From: an uncultured Burkholderiales bacterium
Lineage (GTDB): Bacteria; Pseudomonadota; Gammaproteobacteria; Burkholderiales; Burkholderiaceae_C
Assembly (NCBI GenBank): GCA_903933115.1
Contig: CAIZIT010000063.1
Coordinates: 62,001-126,000 of the forward strand
Length of the DNA: 64,000 nucleotides
Direction: 5' to 3'
This document shows, one piece after another, positions 27,306 through 37,613 of the stretch. The stretch's first letter is position 1, and each line of letters begins with the position of its first letter. The translations under genes and the position numbers were made by a program. Below the pieces are notes generated by a model. That model saw nothing but the letters and a program-made list of their open reading frames with translations. It was not told the DNA's origin and did not search any database.

Positions 27306-27902
27306 ATGAGTGATTTGCCTGCTCTTGAGGCCTTGATACAGGCCTTAAAGCGTTTGCCGGGGGTCGGTGTGAAATCGGCTTCTCGCATGGCCTATCATCT
27401 CTTACAGCACGACCGTGCTGGTGCACAGCTCTTGTCACAAGCTTTGGGCCAAGCCGTTCAAGATGTCGGGCATTGTGAGATGTGCCACACTTTGACGCAA
27501 GAGCAAATTTGTTCCACTTGCAGTGATGAAAAAAGGGATGCGACTCGTTTGTGCATTGTGGAGTCCCCTTCTGATCAATCGGCCATTGAGAGGACCAATA
27601 CCTACAAGGGGCTGTATTTCGTGATGATGGGGGCGTTGAGCCCCTTAGACGGCCTAGGTCCCCAAGACTTGGGAGTCAAAACCTTGCTCGAGCGAGCCAG
27701 TGATGGCTTGGTTGAAGAGGTGATCTTGGCCACGAACTTCACTGCTGAGGGTGAAGCCAGCGCACATGTCCTGTCCAAAGCTTTGCAAAAAAGGGGGCTT
27801 CAAGTGACCCGTTTGGCCCGGGGAGTCCCTTTGGGCAGTGAGTTGGAGTATGTGGACTTGGGCACCATTGCCCACGCATTGGCTGATCGCAAGTCCACTT
27901 AA
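27306..27902 (+). CDS. recR: Recombination protein RecR
   Basis: 198 residues. N-terminal helix-hairpin-helix ([24 protein letters not shown]), a four-cysteine zinc finger ([16 protein letters not shown]), the Toprim domain ([28 protein letters not shown]) and the C-terminal [17 protein letters not shown]. It works with RecF and RecO in gap repair. Confidence 0.96.
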   Translation: MSDLPALEALIQALKRLPGVGVKSASRMAYHLLQHDRAGAQLLSQALGQAVQDVGHCEMCHTLTQEQICSTCSDEKRDATRLCIVESPSDQSAIERTNTYKGLYFVMMGALSPLDGLGPQDLGVKTLLERASDGLVEEVILATNFTAEGEASAHVLSKALQKRGLQVTRLARGVPLGSELEYVDLGTIAHALADRKST

Positions 27903-27987
27903 AGCCCAAACCCAGGGTGAGCGGTCTTGTCCCATCCTTGAATGGAGAAGACGACTCTTCTTGTCGACTTCAGCCATGCGTCACGGT

Positions 27988-29622
27988 TCAGCTTTTCTTG
28001 TGCGCAGATTTTTTGGGGCTTGCTTCCGCGTGGGTCTTGACGTTTCGTTTGTCAGCATCTGACTTGACAGGGCTTTTTTTCTTCGCTGAGGATTTCGTAT
28101 TCACAAAGAGTGAGAGCGTTTGGCCCACTTTCAGCTGTTGATTGACGGACAAATTGTTCCAAAGTGCAATTTCTTTGGTGCTGACGTGGTACTTGGCTGC
28201 AATCGATTGCCAAGTGTCTTTGGTAGAAATTTTATGGCTGATTTTTTTACCAAATTGCTCAGGTGACAAATCCAATTGCCCTTGCTCTGCAATGCTAAAG
28301 GAGACGTCTTCGTCTTTTTTTGCACCCCTAGGGATCAAAAGAGCAGAGCCAGCCTTGATCATCATTTTGGGAGGAATGTTGTTCAAAGCACGCAACTCAT
28401 CCTCTTTGAGTCCAAGGAGCTGGGCCGCATCCGCGACTTTGAGCGTTTTGGGGGCAATCCAAGCTGTCCAACTCGCCAATTTAGAGCCTGTGAAGTTGTC
28501 GTAGTTCTTTTGGAAGATCTCTGCATTGTCCCAGGGCAATAAAATTTGAGGCGTGCCTGCTGCCAATAAAACAGGACGATTGGCAGAAGGGTTGAGGGCC
28601 TTGAAGTCTTCAACTGGAATTTCAGCCAATTTCGAGACCAAGCTCACATCGATGTCTCTGAGCAAGGGGACGGATTGAAAATACGGGTGGTTGGGAATGT
28701 TGGCCAAATTGACCTGAAAATTTTGTGGATTGGCAATGATGTTTTTGACCGCTTGGAGCTTGGGCACGTAAAAGCGAGTTTCCATGGGCATGGAGAGTTC
28801 GCTGTAACTCACACCAAGGCCCAGGCGTTGATTTTTTGCAATCGATTTGCCCACATTGCCTTCACCCCAGTTGTAAGCTGCAAGTGCCAATTGCCAATCA
28901 CCAAACTGAGTGTAGAGTTTTTGTAAATAATCCAATGCAGCGCGTGTCGATGCCATCACATCTCGTCGGTCATCGCGAAAAGCGTTTTGTTTCAAGTCAA
29001 AGGTCTTGCCAGTTTGGGGCATGAATTGCCACATCCCACTTGCCCTGGCTGAGGAGACGGCTTGTGGGTTGAAGGCCGACTCCACAAAGGGAAGCAAAGC
29101 CAGTTCAGTGGGCATTTTTCTGCGCTCGAGCTCATCGACGATGTAGTACATGTACTTGGTGGACCGCTCTGTCATGCGTGTCAAATACTCGGGCCTGGCG
29201 CTGTACCACTGCTCTCGATCGCTCACCAGCTCACTTTGCAAGTCCGGCATGCCAAAGCCCTTTCGCACGCGCTCCCAAATGTCGTTGGGTAAACTCAGGT
29301 GCATCACTTCCGAAGTGGACAAGGATTTGTTGGCCAATGGAGAGAGTGGGGACAAGGTCGACAAGCCCGTTGAGTTCGAGTTGGAGCTCTTGTCGCTGTT
29401 GCCACCCCCCTTAAATCCCGAGCCCGTGTTGATCGCAGGCACCGATCCCGAGCCCCAAGAGCCCTGAGCATCTGGGCCTGAGAGGGAAACCGACTGACAT
29501 GCAACAAGCAGCGCACACCATGTAAGCATCACGAGCTTGAAGAGCCCGCCCAAGAGGCTTGACTTTTCTGCCCCAAGCACCAAAGAGCAAAAAGACTGCT
29601 TCTTCAAAATGTGTTTTTCCAT
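27988..29622 (-). CDS. mltD: Membrane-bound lytic murein transglycosylase D with LysM domains
   Basis: About 544 residues from ATG 29622. Lipoprotein signal with lipobox LLVACQ at about residue 42, a Ser/Gly-rich linker, then the lytic transglycosylase domain (ELALLPFVESAFNPQAVSSARASGMWQFMPQTG, with the catalytic Glu, and LALAAYNWGEGNV). Two LysM motifs follow (around LKVADAAQLLGLKEDELRAL and DTWQSIAAKYHVSTKEI) and a Lys-rich tail. It cleaves peptidoglycan at the outer-membrane inner face. Its start overlaps the end of gloB by 19 bases, so the two are cotranscribed. Confidence 0.92.
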   Translation of the reverse strand: MEKHILKKQSFCSLVLGAEKSSLLGGLFKLVMLTWCALLVACQSVSLSGPDAQGSWGSGSVPAINTGSGFKGGGNSDKSSNSNSTGLSTLSPLSPLANKSLSTSEVMHLSLPNDIWERVRKGFGMPDLQSELVSDREQWYSARPEYLTRMTERSTKYMYYIVDELERRKMPTELALLPFVESAFNPQAVSSARASGMWQFMPQTGKTFDLKQNAFRDDRRDVMASTRAALDYLQKLYTQFGDWQLALAAYNWGEGNVGKSIAKNQRLGLGVSYSELSMPMETRFYVPKLQAVKNIIANPQNFQVNLANIPNHPYFQSVPLLRDIDVSLVSKLAEIPVEDFKALNPSANRPVLLAAGTPQILLPWDNAEIFQKNYDNFTGSKLASWTAWIAPKTLKVADAAQLLGLKEDELRALNNIPPKMMIKAGSALLIPRGAKKDEDVSFSIAEQGQLDLSPEQFGKKISHKISTKDTWQSIAAKYHVSTKEIALWNNLSVNQQLKVGQTLSLFVNTKSSAKKKSPVKSDADKRNVKTHAEASPKKSAHKKS

Positions 29623-30377
29623 TCTCTGAGCGCAGCAAAACAACTCAACTCTTCATTGGCTTGATCGTCAAAGCTCTTTGCCGAAAGCTGCACTTGGGGT
29701 AAGTGGGCCCTTAGAAAGGGGTTGATTTGTTTTTCTAGACCCATGCTTGAGGGCAACGTTGGGCGGTTGTGTTCTCGAAGCATGAGGCAGTGTTTGTTGT
29801 AGTCCAGCAAGGCTTGGTTGTTGGGTTCGATGTGAAGAGCGAATTTCAAGTTCGACAGCGTGTACTCGTGAGCACAACAAACAAGGGTTTCGTCTGGCAG
29901 AGATTTGAATTTGCCAAGTGAGTTTAACATCTGAAGAGGCGAGCCCTCGAAGAGTCGCCCACACCCGCCAGAGAACAAGGTGTCGCCACAAAACAAGATC
30001 GGTGCTTGCTGGGTGGAGGATTGCTCAGCGACATAGGCCAAATGACTCAAGGTGTGTCCAGGCACGGCCAAGACTTTGAGGGTTTGCCCCAGCAACTCGA
30101 GGGTGTCCATGTCCTTCAGAACTTTGAAGGGCAATGGCATTTGTGGATGCTCTGGACCAAAGACCAAAGCCTGAGTTGCTTGATGCAATTCTTCGATGCC
30201 ACCAATATGGTCTTTGTGATGATGTGTGACTAAAATGGCATTCAACTTCAAGTTCAATGAGCCCAAGACGTCCAAAACCGGTTGAGCTTGTCCGGGATCC
30301 ACGACAATGGCCTGGTGCTCGTCGTGCCATAGCCATAGATAATTGTCATTAAACGCAGGTATTGCAACAAGTTTCAT
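29604..30377 (-). CDS. gloB: Hydroxyacylglutathione hydrolase (glyoxalase II)
   Basis: 257 residues from ATG 30377 (MKLVAIPAFNDNYLWLWHDE). The metallo-beta-lactamase metal motif VTHHHKDHIGG is present, followed by the GHTLSHLAYV and FCGDTLFSGGCGRLFEG segments with the remaining metal ligands. It hydrolyses S-lactoylglutathione to lactate and glutathione. The ATG shares the palindrome CATG with the divergent methyltransferase start, so its promoter must lie inside that gene. Confidence 0.93.
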   Translation of the reverse strand: MKLVAIPAFNDNYLWLWHDEHQAIVVDPGQAQPVLDVLGSLNLKLNAILVTHHHKDHIGGIEELHQATQALVFGPEHPQMPLPFKVLKDMDTLELLGQTLKVLAVPGHTLSHLAYVAEQSSTQQAPILFCGDTLFSGGCGRLFEGSPLQMLNSLGKFKSLPDETLVCCAHEYTLSNLKFALHIEPNNQALLDYNKHCLMLREHNRPTLPSSMGLEKQINPFLRAHLPQVQLSAKSFDDQANEELSCFAALREWKNTF

Positions 30378-31155
30378 GAGTGAAAAAAACAATGAATTGA
30401 TAAAGTGGCAGACTTGGTTGAGCTCACCTGCAGGTCAATACTTGATCGATTGGGAACAAAAGCAATTGGACGGCATGGTTGGTGATTTGTTTGGTTTTCA
30501 TGCGTTGCAGCTGGGCCTGTCTCAAGTGGATGCGCTCAGAGCCAATCGAATGCCCCACAAGTGGTTGGCCAGCTCAGAAGGTGAAAGCTCCAACGCCTCC
30601 TTGGGCACTGATTTTAGAGCACTGCCCTTTGCGGAGCAGAGTTTAGACTTAATTATTTTGCCCCACACGCTAGAGATTTATCCCGATCCCCACGCTACAC
30701 TCAGAGAGGTCGAGCGCGTCTTGGTGCCCGAGGGGCGGGTGATCGTTTGTGGCTTGAATCCTTTATCGCTTTGGGGTGCTCGGGTCATGAGAGAGCGTTT
30801 TTACGCCAGGATGGGTTCGAGAAACTCCTTCATGCCCATTCACAGCGAATTCATTGGGCCCCACCGGATGAAGGATTGGCTCACCTTGCTCGGCTTTGAG
30901 ATTGAGGGGGGAGGGTTTGGTTTGTACAAACCCTCCTTTGAGTCCAAGGGGTGGTTGTCTCGCCTAGACTGGATGGAATTGGCGGGCAACAGGTGGTGGC
31001 CTATTTTTGGTTCTGCTTACATTTTGACTGCTGTGAAGCGTGTGAGGGGCATGAGGCTCTTAGGACCCTCTTGGAAGTCACTAGCACCTCGTAGCCATTT
31101 GATCTCACAGCCCAGTGCCACAAGTCGGCAAGCCGCAAAGAAGCATAGCGAATAA
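30376..31155 (+). CDS. Class I SAM-dependent methyltransferase
   Basis: 259 residues from ATG 30376 (MSEKNNELIKWQTWLSSPAGQYL). The Rossmann core is loosened at motif I but shows ALPFAEQSLDLIILPHTLEIYPDPHATLREVERVLVPEGRVIVCGLNP, typical of methyltransferase-11-type proteins placed between gloB and rnhA in Burkholderiales. Substrate unknown. No clear ribosome-binding site is visible for this start, and its promoter must lie within gloB if the start is right. rnhA follows 43 bases later on the same strand. Confidence 0.83.
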   Translation: MSEKNNELIKWQTWLSSPAGQYLIDWEQKQLDGMVGDLFGFHALQLGLSQVDALRANRMPHKWLASSEGESSNASLGTDFRALPFAEQSLDLIILPHTLEIYPDPHATLREVERVLVPEGRVIVCGLNPLSLWGARVMRERFYARMGSRNSFMPIHSEFIGPHRMKDWLTLLGFEIEGGGFGLYKPSFESKGWLSRLDWMELAGNRWWPIFGSAYILTAVKRVRGMRLLGPSWKSLAPRSHLISQPSATSRQAAKKHSE

Positions 31156-31198
31156 AGAAGATCAACGAAAACCCAACAAGAAATAAAGCATATTGAAC

Positions 31199-31657
31199 AT
31201 GTCCATGAAAGAAGTGGTGATTTATACCGATGGTGCTTGCAAAGGCAATCCTGGCCCTGGAGGATGGGGCGCGTTTTTAACTTTTGGAGAGCACGAGAAA
31301 GAGCTCTACGGTGGAGAGATTTTGACGACCAACAACCAAATGGAGTTGATGGCGGTGATCAAAGCCTTGGCGTCTTTGAAAGAGAGCTGCAAGGTCAAGC
31401 TCTATTTGGACAGCCAATACGTGAGGCAAGGCATCACCGAGTGGATCCATGGCTGGAAATTGAAAGGTTGGAAAACAGCCTCCAAGCAGCCGGTCAAAAA
31501 TGCACAACTGTGGAAAGAGTTGGATGCATTGGTTCAAGAAAAAGGCCATGAAATTTCATGGCATTGGGTCAAAGGTCACTCGGGTGACCCGGGCAACGAA
31601 CGTGCCGACGAGTTGGCCAATCAAGGTGTGCTGATGGCCATCCAAGAGGCCTCTTGA
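31199..31657 (+). CDS. rnhA: Ribonuclease HI
   Basis: 152 residues from ATG 31199 (an ATG at 31205 is also possible). Catalytic acidic residues are in [45 protein letters not shown] and [16 protein letters not shown]. It removes RNA from RNA-DNA hybrids. In many relatives dnaQ follows, but here the convergent moeA gene comes next. Confidence 0.95.
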   Translation: MSMKEVVIYTDGACKGNPGPGGWGAFLTFGEHEKELYGGEILTTNNQMELMAVIKALASLKESCKVKLYLDSQYVRQGITEWIHGWKLKGWKTASKQPVKNAQLWKELDALVQEKGHEISWHWVKGHSGDPGNERADELANQGVLMAIQEAS

Positions 31658-31725
31658 GTCGCCCCCTGATCTCTCACGCAGTCGTGCCTTGACCCCCTTG
31701 ATGCTTTGAAAGGGGCCTTGGGTTT

Positions 31726-33045
31726 TTATATCAAACCTTCTAAGGGCCAAACCTTGACCCATTCTTGGGCGATGACGCCCTCTTGGTCATGCGCCAAGAC
31801 GATCAAACAGTTGCCTTGAACCATGGAGCTCAAGATCCCCGAGCCTTGCTGCACACTTGGACTCACCCATAATTCTCCCCGGGCGTTGACTTGCATAACG
31901 CCTCTTTGAAATTCGGTGCGTCCTGGTTTTTTGACAATGTCCACTTCACACTGGGCTCGCAGCGATGAGTTCTCCAGTGCGTGCTCATCGCTCAAGCCCA
32001 TCAGTTCAAACAAGGCTGGTCTTACCAAGCTTAAAAAAGTCACCATCACCGCCACTGGGTTGCCTGGGAGTGCAAAAAACAAGCTCTTGCCAAGGGTGCC
32101 AAAAGCCAGGGGGCGTCCCGGGCGAATGGCAATTTTGCAAAAACGCACGTCGCCCATTTTTTTCATCAATGCATGGGTAAAGTCTGCATCTCCATCGCTC
32201 ACCCCCCCACTGGTGATGATGACATCACATGTCTGGGCGGCCTCACGGAGGGTGTGCTCCAATGCTGTCGCTTGATCGGGCACGATCCCCCAGTCCAACA
32301 CCTCGCAATCAAGGCGCTTTAAAAGTCCCATCAAGCTGAACCGATTGGAGTCATAAATCATGCTCTCCTTCAAGTCCTCTCCGGGCTTGAGCAACTCATT
32401 GCCGGTGGAAAAAACAGCCACACGCAGCTTTGCCTTGACCTGCACTTGTGCAAACCCGAGACTTGCAATCAAGCCCATGGAGGCCGCATGAAGTCGATGT
32501 CCCCTGGGGAGCACGCAATCACCCTTGGCAATGTCCTCACCCCGCAAGCGGCGATTGGCCCCAAGGTGAAATCGTGAGGTGTCAATGTCAATGAAATCTC
32601 CAATGCTGGCCTGTCCAGTGGACAGTCCATCAGAAGCAGGTTTTGAGGTTTCTACGGCCTCAAGAGGTGCAACGGTGTCCAAGGTGTTGGGCACCATGGC
32701 GCCCGTCATGATTTTGATGCACTCTTGAGGGCCTATCGTGCCCGTGAAGGGCTGACCAGCAAAACTCACCCCTACGATCTTAAAGCGTTGTACCTCGCCC
32801 CTTGGCGCCAGGGCCTTGGGCATTTGGAAAGCAAACCCATCCATGGCCGAATTGGTGTAAGCGGGGACATGGATGGGTGAGATGATCTCTTGAGCCAAGA
32901 CCCGACCAAAAGCATGTTCAAGTGCAACCGTTTGCGTTGGTGACATCTGCACGGAGAGAAAATTCTCGACGCAACTCGAAATGGCCTCTTGGGCTTGGGT
33001 GAGGCTCAATGGCTCATCATGGGAGGGGGTAAAGTTCAAAGTCAT
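31726..33045 (-). CDS. moeA: Molybdopterin molybdenumtransferase MoeA
   Basis: 439 residues. Domain I/II start with ALEHAFGRVLAQEI and PAYTNSAMDGFAF; the MoCF-binding core has VAVFSTGNELLKPGE, IYDSNRFSL, ITSGGVSDGDADF and FALPGNPVAVMVTFL; a C-terminal beta domain follows. It inserts molybdate into adenylylated molybdopterin. Last gene of the leftward set moaA-mobA-moeA, separated from mobA by 132 bases. Confidence 0.95.
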   Translation of the reverse strand: MTLNFTPSHDEPLSLTQAQEAISSCVENFLSVQMSPTQTVALEHAFGRVLAQEIISPIHVPAYTNSAMDGFAFQMPKALAPRGEVQRFKIVGVSFAGQPFTGTIGPQECIKIMTGAMVPNTLDTVAPLEAVETSKPASDGLSTGQASIGDFIDIDTSRFHLGANRRLRGEDIAKGDCVLPRGHRLHAASMGLIASLGFAQVQVKAKLRVAVFSTGNELLKPGEDLKESMIYDSNRFSLMGLLKRLDCEVLDWGIVPDQATALEHTLREAAQTCDVIITSGGVSDGDADFTHALMKKMGDVRFCKIAIRPGRPLAFGTLGKSLFFALPGNPVAVMVTFLSLVRPALFELMGLSDEHALENSSLRAQCEVDIVKKPGRTEFQRGVMQVNARGELWVSPSVQQGSGILSSMVQGNCLIVLAHDQEGVIAQEWVKVWPLEGLI

Positions 33046-33177
33046 GCGCTTGAGTGTTTTCTTGGCCTTTGTTGCTCAGAACCGTAAGAGCTGAAAGTCT
33101 TTGCATCCTCAAGCCTTGTGGGCGTTGGCAGGGGGATGACTTTGAGAGGTAGGAAGGAGAGGGGACCTAGTTGAACT

Positions 33178-33822
33178 TTACTCGAGCGCATGCAAGTCTT
33201 CAAGTGTGTTGAGGTTGGAAAACGCCTTGGGCTCATCGTTGGGTTGATCATAGTCGACCCAAACCGTATGAATTTCGCGGCTCCATGCGCTCACTTTACG
33301 CTCGCCACGAGTCATGAATTGTCGCAAGCGAGGCGCCAAGTGGCCCCTCATCATGCACAAAACGGGTTGGGCGCGAAGTGGGGGCGAGTCATCTTGGCTG
33401 CTCATCTTGGGGGAGTGATCCACGGATCTGACCACAGCCATGTCGGCCTGGGTTGAAGACATTGCCCTGTAGAGCCGTTCGCTCAAGTCCAAAGGGATGA
33501 GTGGGGTGTCGCAAGGCACGGTCATCAAGAAGGGGCGTTTTGCCTTTTCCAGTCCTACCAAAAAACCGGCCAAAGGACCAGCTAGCCCGGGCTCTTCATC
33601 GGCCCATACTTCATCACAAAACGAACGGTAAAGATCTAAATGCCTGTTGGCGTTGACCATCAAATGGGAGACTTGTGGGCCAAGTCGCTCCAACATGTGT
33701 TGCACCAGTGGCTTGCCTTTGAACATTTGAAGGCCTTTGTCCACGCCTCCCATTCGCAGGCCCTGTCCCGCACTGAGCACAATGGCGCTGATGTCGTCTT
33801 GAAAGAGCGCACTGGGTTGCAT
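33178..33822 (-). CDS. mobA: Molybdenum cofactor guanylyltransferase MobA
   Basis: 214 residues. The nucleotidyltransferase signature LSAGQGLRMGGVDKGLQMFKG is close to the N-terminus, followed by the VNANRHLDLY segment and EEPGLAGPLAGFLVGL. It transfers GMP to the molybdenum cofactor to give MGD for DMSO-reductase-type enzymes. Its ATG follows the moaA stop codon with no base between, so the two are translationally coupled. Confidence 0.93.
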   Translation of the reverse strand: MQPSALFQDDISAIVLSAGQGLRMGGVDKGLQMFKGKPLVQHMLERLGPQVSHLMVNANRHLDLYRSFCDEVWADEEPGLAGPLAGFLVGLEKAKRPFLMTVPCDTPLIPLDLSERLYRAMSSTQADMAVVRSVDHSPKMSSQDDSPPLRAQPVLCMMRGHLAPRLRQFMTRGERKVSAWSREIHTVWVDYDQPNDEPKAFSNLNTLEDLHALE

Positions 33823-35001
33823 TCAACCCCCAATGTAGCTCATCTCGACGCGTGGTTTGGTCAGGGAGTCCTTGGGCGCGCTCTCGCCCAAGGTGGTGGT
33901 GTGGGCGCGAATTTCTGAATACCGGTCTTGCCTTTGGCCCCAGACTTGGGCAATGGCAGACGTGAGCTCCTCATCGTTGGCACCCGAGCGCAGTAGACGC
34001 TTGAAGTCATAGCCTTCTGAGGCAAAAAGGCATAAAAAGAGCTTGCCCTCGGTGGAGAGTCGCGCACGGTTACAGTCACCGCAAAAAGCCTCCGTCACAC
34101 TGCTGATGACGCCAATCTCACCCAAAGAGGGGTCGAGTTGGCCCAATTTGTTTTTAAATCCAAAGCGCTTGGCGGTCTCTCCCGCCACTTGGCTCTGAAG
34201 GGGTTCAATGTCAAACGATTGAGCGACACGCTCAATCAACTCTTTCGAGGGGAGAACCTCTTTCATTTGCCAGCCGTTGGTGGAGCCCACATCCATGTAC
34301 TCTATGAATCGCAAAGACATCCCCTTGCCGTAGAAGTACCTGATCATGGGGAGGATTTCTTGGTCGTTGGTGCCGCGTTTGACGACCATGTTGATCTTCA
34401 AGCCACTGAAGTGTCCTTGGGCATCGAGCCCGAGCCCAGCTTTTTGAGCGCTTGCAATACCCGCCAAAACATCTTCAACCGGGTAGTCCACATCGTTCAT
34501 GCGTTTGAAAATCTGATCATCCATGGCATCAAGGCTCACCGTGATACGCTGAAGTCCCGCATCTTTCAATGACTGGGCTTTTTTGCTCAGCAAAGAGCCG
34601 TTGGTGGTGAGGGTGATGTCCAGTGGCCCTCCATCAGGCGTCTTGAGTCTTGAGAGTTGGGCAATCAAGACTTCGAGGTTTTTCCTGAGCAAAGGCTCTC
34701 CACCGGTTAGGCGAAGTTTTTTGACGCCATGGGCGACAAAGAGTTGGGACAAACGAGAGATTTCCTCAAAACTCAGCAAGTCAGCGTGAGGGAGATACTT
34801 GTAGTGCGTATCAAATACCTCTTTGGGCATGCAGTATTGGCATCTGAAATTACAACGGTCCGTGACGCTGATGCGCAGGTCTCGCAGAGGTCTTTGGCGT
34901 TGGTCGCTCAAGATGCCCTTGGCTTGCACAGCGTTTTGGGGCACCAAAAGTGGGTGCGTGAGGCTGCGCTCGTCAATGAGAGGAATGAATCTATCGGACA
35001 T
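33823..35001 (-). CDS. moaA: GTP 3',8-cyclase MoaA
   Basis: 392 residues, a radical SAM enzyme for the first step of molybdenum cofactor synthesis. The N-terminal cluster is [10 protein letters not shown] (CxxxCxxC), with [15 protein letters not shown] as the SAM-binding GGEP. The C-terminal second cluster is [20 protein letters not shown]. An N-terminal extension of about 40 residues precedes the conserved [11 protein letters not shown] start. Confidence 0.96.
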   Translation of the reverse strand: MSDRFIPLIDERSLTHPLLVPQNAVQAKGILSDQRQRPLRDLRISVTDRCNFRCQYCMPKEVFDTHYKYLPHADLLSFEEISRLSQLFVAHGVKKLRLTGGEPLLRKNLEVLIAQLSRLKTPDGGPLDITLTTNGSLLSKKAQSLKDAGLQRITVSLDAMDDQIFKRMNDVDYPVEDVLAGIASAQKAGLGLDAQGHFSGLKINMVVKRGTNDQEILPMIRYFYGKGMSLRFIEYMDVGSTNGWQMKEVLPSKELIERVAQSFDIEPLQSQVAGETAKRFGFKNKLGQLDPSLGEIGVISSVTEAFCGDCNRARLSTEGKLFLCLFASEGYDFKRLLRSGANDEELTSAIAQVWGQRQDRYSEIRAHTTTLGESAPKDSLTKPRVEMSYIGG

Positions 35002-35096
35002 GGGTGCTATTTTGCACCATTAATGGGGCAGGGGACTTCGCGATACCCACAATGATGGACAAGATGCAGGGTCTTCTTGGCGGAGCCCAAATTGAA

Positions 35097-35119
35097 GGGA
35101 GGTCCCCTATAGACCTCCC
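35097..35119 (-). terminator. Hairpin after hppA (weak intrinsic terminator)
   Basis: GGGAGGTC at 35097-35104 pairs with GACCTCCC at 35112-35119 around a 7-base loop, 31 bases after the hppA stop. On the minus strand it is followed by TTCAATTT, a poor T-tract, so it may act only partly, between hppA and moaA. Confidence 0.4.
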
Positions 35120-35149
35120 GGTTTGGACTGAAAAACCTCTAACGGGTCT

Positions 35150-37354
35150 TCACTTCACATCGGCGAAGGAAGAGCCCGAGGCAGATGCAGCAGGATTTAA
35201 GGGTGCTTTTTCTCCCATCGCTGGGGAGTTGGTCGTATCCGGTGCGCTCACCCCAGTTGGTGTCTTCAGGTGCGCGCCTGGGTTGGTGTTGGCAGGAGAG
35301 ATGGGCAACAAAGGCACGAGCAAAAGCGCAACAATGTTGATGATCTTGATGAGGGGATTGACCGCCGGGCCGGCCGTGTCCTTGTAGGGGTCCCCCACGG
35401 TGTCTCCCGTGACTGCGGCCTTGTGGGCTTCACTGCCTTTGCCGCCAAAGTGACCGTCTTCAATGTATTTTTTAGCATTGTCCCAAGCGCCTCCCCCCGT
35501 GCACATCGATATGGCGACGAAGAGCCCCGTGACGATGGTGCCCATCAAGAGTCCCCCCAGTGCTTTGGGGCCCAGAATCAAGCCCACCAAGATGGGCACC
35601 ACAACGGGCAAGAGCGAGGGGATCATCATCTCTTTGATCGCAGCAGTGGTCAGCATGTCCACCGCACGGCCGTATTCTGGCTTGGCCGTGCCGTCCATGA
35701 TGCCCTTGATGTCTCTGAATTGTCTTCGGACCTCCTCTACGACAGCGCTGGCCGAACGGCCAACGGCCTCCATGGCCATGGCGCCAAAGAGGTAGGGGAT
35801 CATGCCACCAATGAAGAGGCCCACAATGACCATGGGGTCCGACAAGTCAAAGGTGATGTCTTGACCCACACTCTCGAGCTTATGGGTATAGTCTGCAAAA
35901 AGTACCAAGGCGGCCAAGCCTGCGGATCCAATGGCATAACCTTTGGTCACGGCTTTGGTGGTGTTGCCGACTGCATCCAAAGGATCGGTCACCTCACGCA
36001 CACTCGAGGGCAGTTCGGCCATCTCTGCAATGCCACCTGCGTTGTCTGTGATGGGTCCATAGGCGTCCAATGCCACAATGATGCCGGCCATGCTGAGCAT
36101 GGCCGTGGCTGCAATCGCGATACCGTAGAGGCCTGCCATGGCGTGAGCGGCCAAAATGGCCAAGCAAACTGAGAGCACGGGGTAGGCGGTTGACTTCATG
36201 GACACACCAATGCCTGCAATGATGTTGGTGGCATGCCCAGTGGTGGAGGCCTCTGCCACGTGTTTGACCGGTGGATAGTCTGTGCCTGTGTAGTACTCGG
36301 TGATCCAAACGAGTGCGGCCGTCAGTGCCAGTCCAACTGCGCATGAACCAAAGAGGGCCAAGCGAGAACCACTGGACTTGATGGCATCATCGGGCATCAT
36401 GCTCCAGGTCACCCAGGCAAAGGCTGCAAGGCTCAGAGTGCCCGCCACGATCAAACCTTTGTAGAGAGCGGGCATGACATTTTTCATGCCTGGAGAAGCT
36501 TTGACGAAGAAGCAACCCACGATGGATGCGATGATCGACACCCCTCCCAAGACCAGGGGGTAGAGGGCTGCTTGGGTGGGGGCGGAGCTCACCACCAAGG
36601 CCCCCAAAAGCATCGTGGCAATCAAGGTCACGGCATAGGTCTCAAAAAGGTCTGCGGCCATTCCAGCGCAGTCTCCCACGTTATCCCCCACGTTGTCGGC
36701 AATGACCGCTGGGTTCCTCGGGTCGTCCTCAGGGATCCCCGCTTCCACTTTGCCCACCAAGTCCGCTCCCACATCAGCACCTTTGGTGAAGATACCGCCC
36801 CCCAGTCTTGCAAAAATGGAAATCAAGGACGAGCCAAAAGCCAGACCAATCAAGGGGTTCAAAAGGTCTGCGAGATGTTGATGGGCGCTGACCTCTTCAC
36901 TGCCTGCTAAAAACCAATAAAACCCGCCCACCCCCAACAAGCCCAGTCCGACCACCAACATGCCTGTGATGGCACCTCCTCTAAAGGCCACTTCGAGGGC
37001 AGGGGCAATGCCACCCGTAGCTGCTTGTGCCGTTCGAACATTGGCTTTCACAGAGACGTTCATGCCAATAAAACCACAAGCCCCAGAGAGCACCGCACCC
37101 ACGATAAAACCAAGAGCTGTGGTGGGGCTCAGGAAAAGACCAATGAGGATCGCGAGGATCACGCCAACAAAGGCGATGGTTCGGTATTGACGTGCCAAAT
37201 AGGCAGCGGCGCCTTGCTCAATGGCCGCTGCAATTTCTTGCATTCGGGCGTTGCCCGGATCCATGGATAAAATGGACGAGCGCGCCCAAAAACCGTAAAC
37301 GACGGCGAGAACTCCACAAGCGAGTGAGAAAAATAGCGCTGTATGGGCAAACAT
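35150..37354 (-). CDS. hppA: Membrane-bound proton-translocating pyrophosphatase
   Basis: 734 residues from ATG 37354, chosen for the strong AAGGAGAA upstream. About 16 membrane helices. Substrate-binding motifs include [41 protein letters not shown] and, near the end, [22 protein letters not shown]. The motif [13 protein letters not shown] has Lys where K+-dependent enzymes have Ala, so this should be the K+-independent proton pump. It hydrolyses PPi and pumps H+. Divergent from the soluble pyrophosphatase gene with about 260 bases between. A Pro/Ala/Ser-rich C-terminal tail follows the last motif. Confidence 0.95.
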   Translation of the reverse strand: MFAHTALFFSLACGVLAVVYGFWARSSILSMDPGNARMQEIAAAIEQGAAAYLARQYRTIAFVGVILAILIGLFLSPTTALGFIVGAVLSGACGFIGMNVSVKANVRTAQAATGGIAPALEVAFRGGAITGMLVVGLGLLGVGGFYWFLAGSEEVSAHQHLADLLNPLIGLAFGSSLISIFARLGGGIFTKGADVGADLVGKVEAGIPEDDPRNPAVIADNVGDNVGDCAGMAADLFETYAVTLIATMLLGALVVSSAPTQAALYPLVLGGVSIIASIVGCFFVKASPGMKNVMPALYKGLIVAGTLSLAAFAWVTWSMMPDDAIKSSGSRLALFGSCAVGLALTAALVWITEYYTGTDYPPVKHVAEASTTGHATNIIAGIGVSMKSTAYPVLSVCLAILAAHAMAGLYGIAIAATAMLSMAGIIVALDAYGPITDNAGGIAEMAELPSSVREVTDPLDAVGNTTKAVTKGYAIGSAGLAALVLFADYTHKLESVGQDITFDLSDPMVIVGLFIGGMIPYLFGAMAMEAVGRSASAVVEEVRRQFRDIKGIMDGTAKPEYGRAVDMLTTAAIKEMMIPSLLPVVVPILVGLILGPKALGGLLMGTIVTGLFVAISMCTGGGAWDNAKKYIEDGHFGGKGSEAHKAAVTGDTVGDPYKDTAGPAVNPLIKIINIVALLLVPLLPISPANTNPGAHLKTPTGVSAPDTTNSPAMGEKAPLNPAASASGSSFADVK

Positions 37355-37613
37355 AAATTCTCCTTGGTCAGTGAAAATGGGCTTGGATGCACCCCTCGCT
37401 CTCAAAAAAACTCAGAGTGCACAAGGGGCATTGAATCTGGTTTTCATGGCTTTCTTTTGATTCTTATCAAATGAATTGAAAAACAGTCCATAAACCTCAG
37501 ATTCAAAACTCAATGTAATTGATATATCCATCCCATTGGGTAAGATTTGCCCCTGGTTGGGCTTAAAATAGGGGTTAATCCCGACTTTAATTTCATTGGA
37601 GAAACATAAAAAA

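Noticed and set aside
35002-35149. Molybdenum cofactor riboswitch before moaA
   Set aside because: I looked for the Moco RNA core in the leader and did not find it; only simple hairpins are present.
35270-36172. 300-codon plus-strand frame opposite hppA
   Set aside because: Antisense shadow of the conserved pyrophosphatase; no family features.
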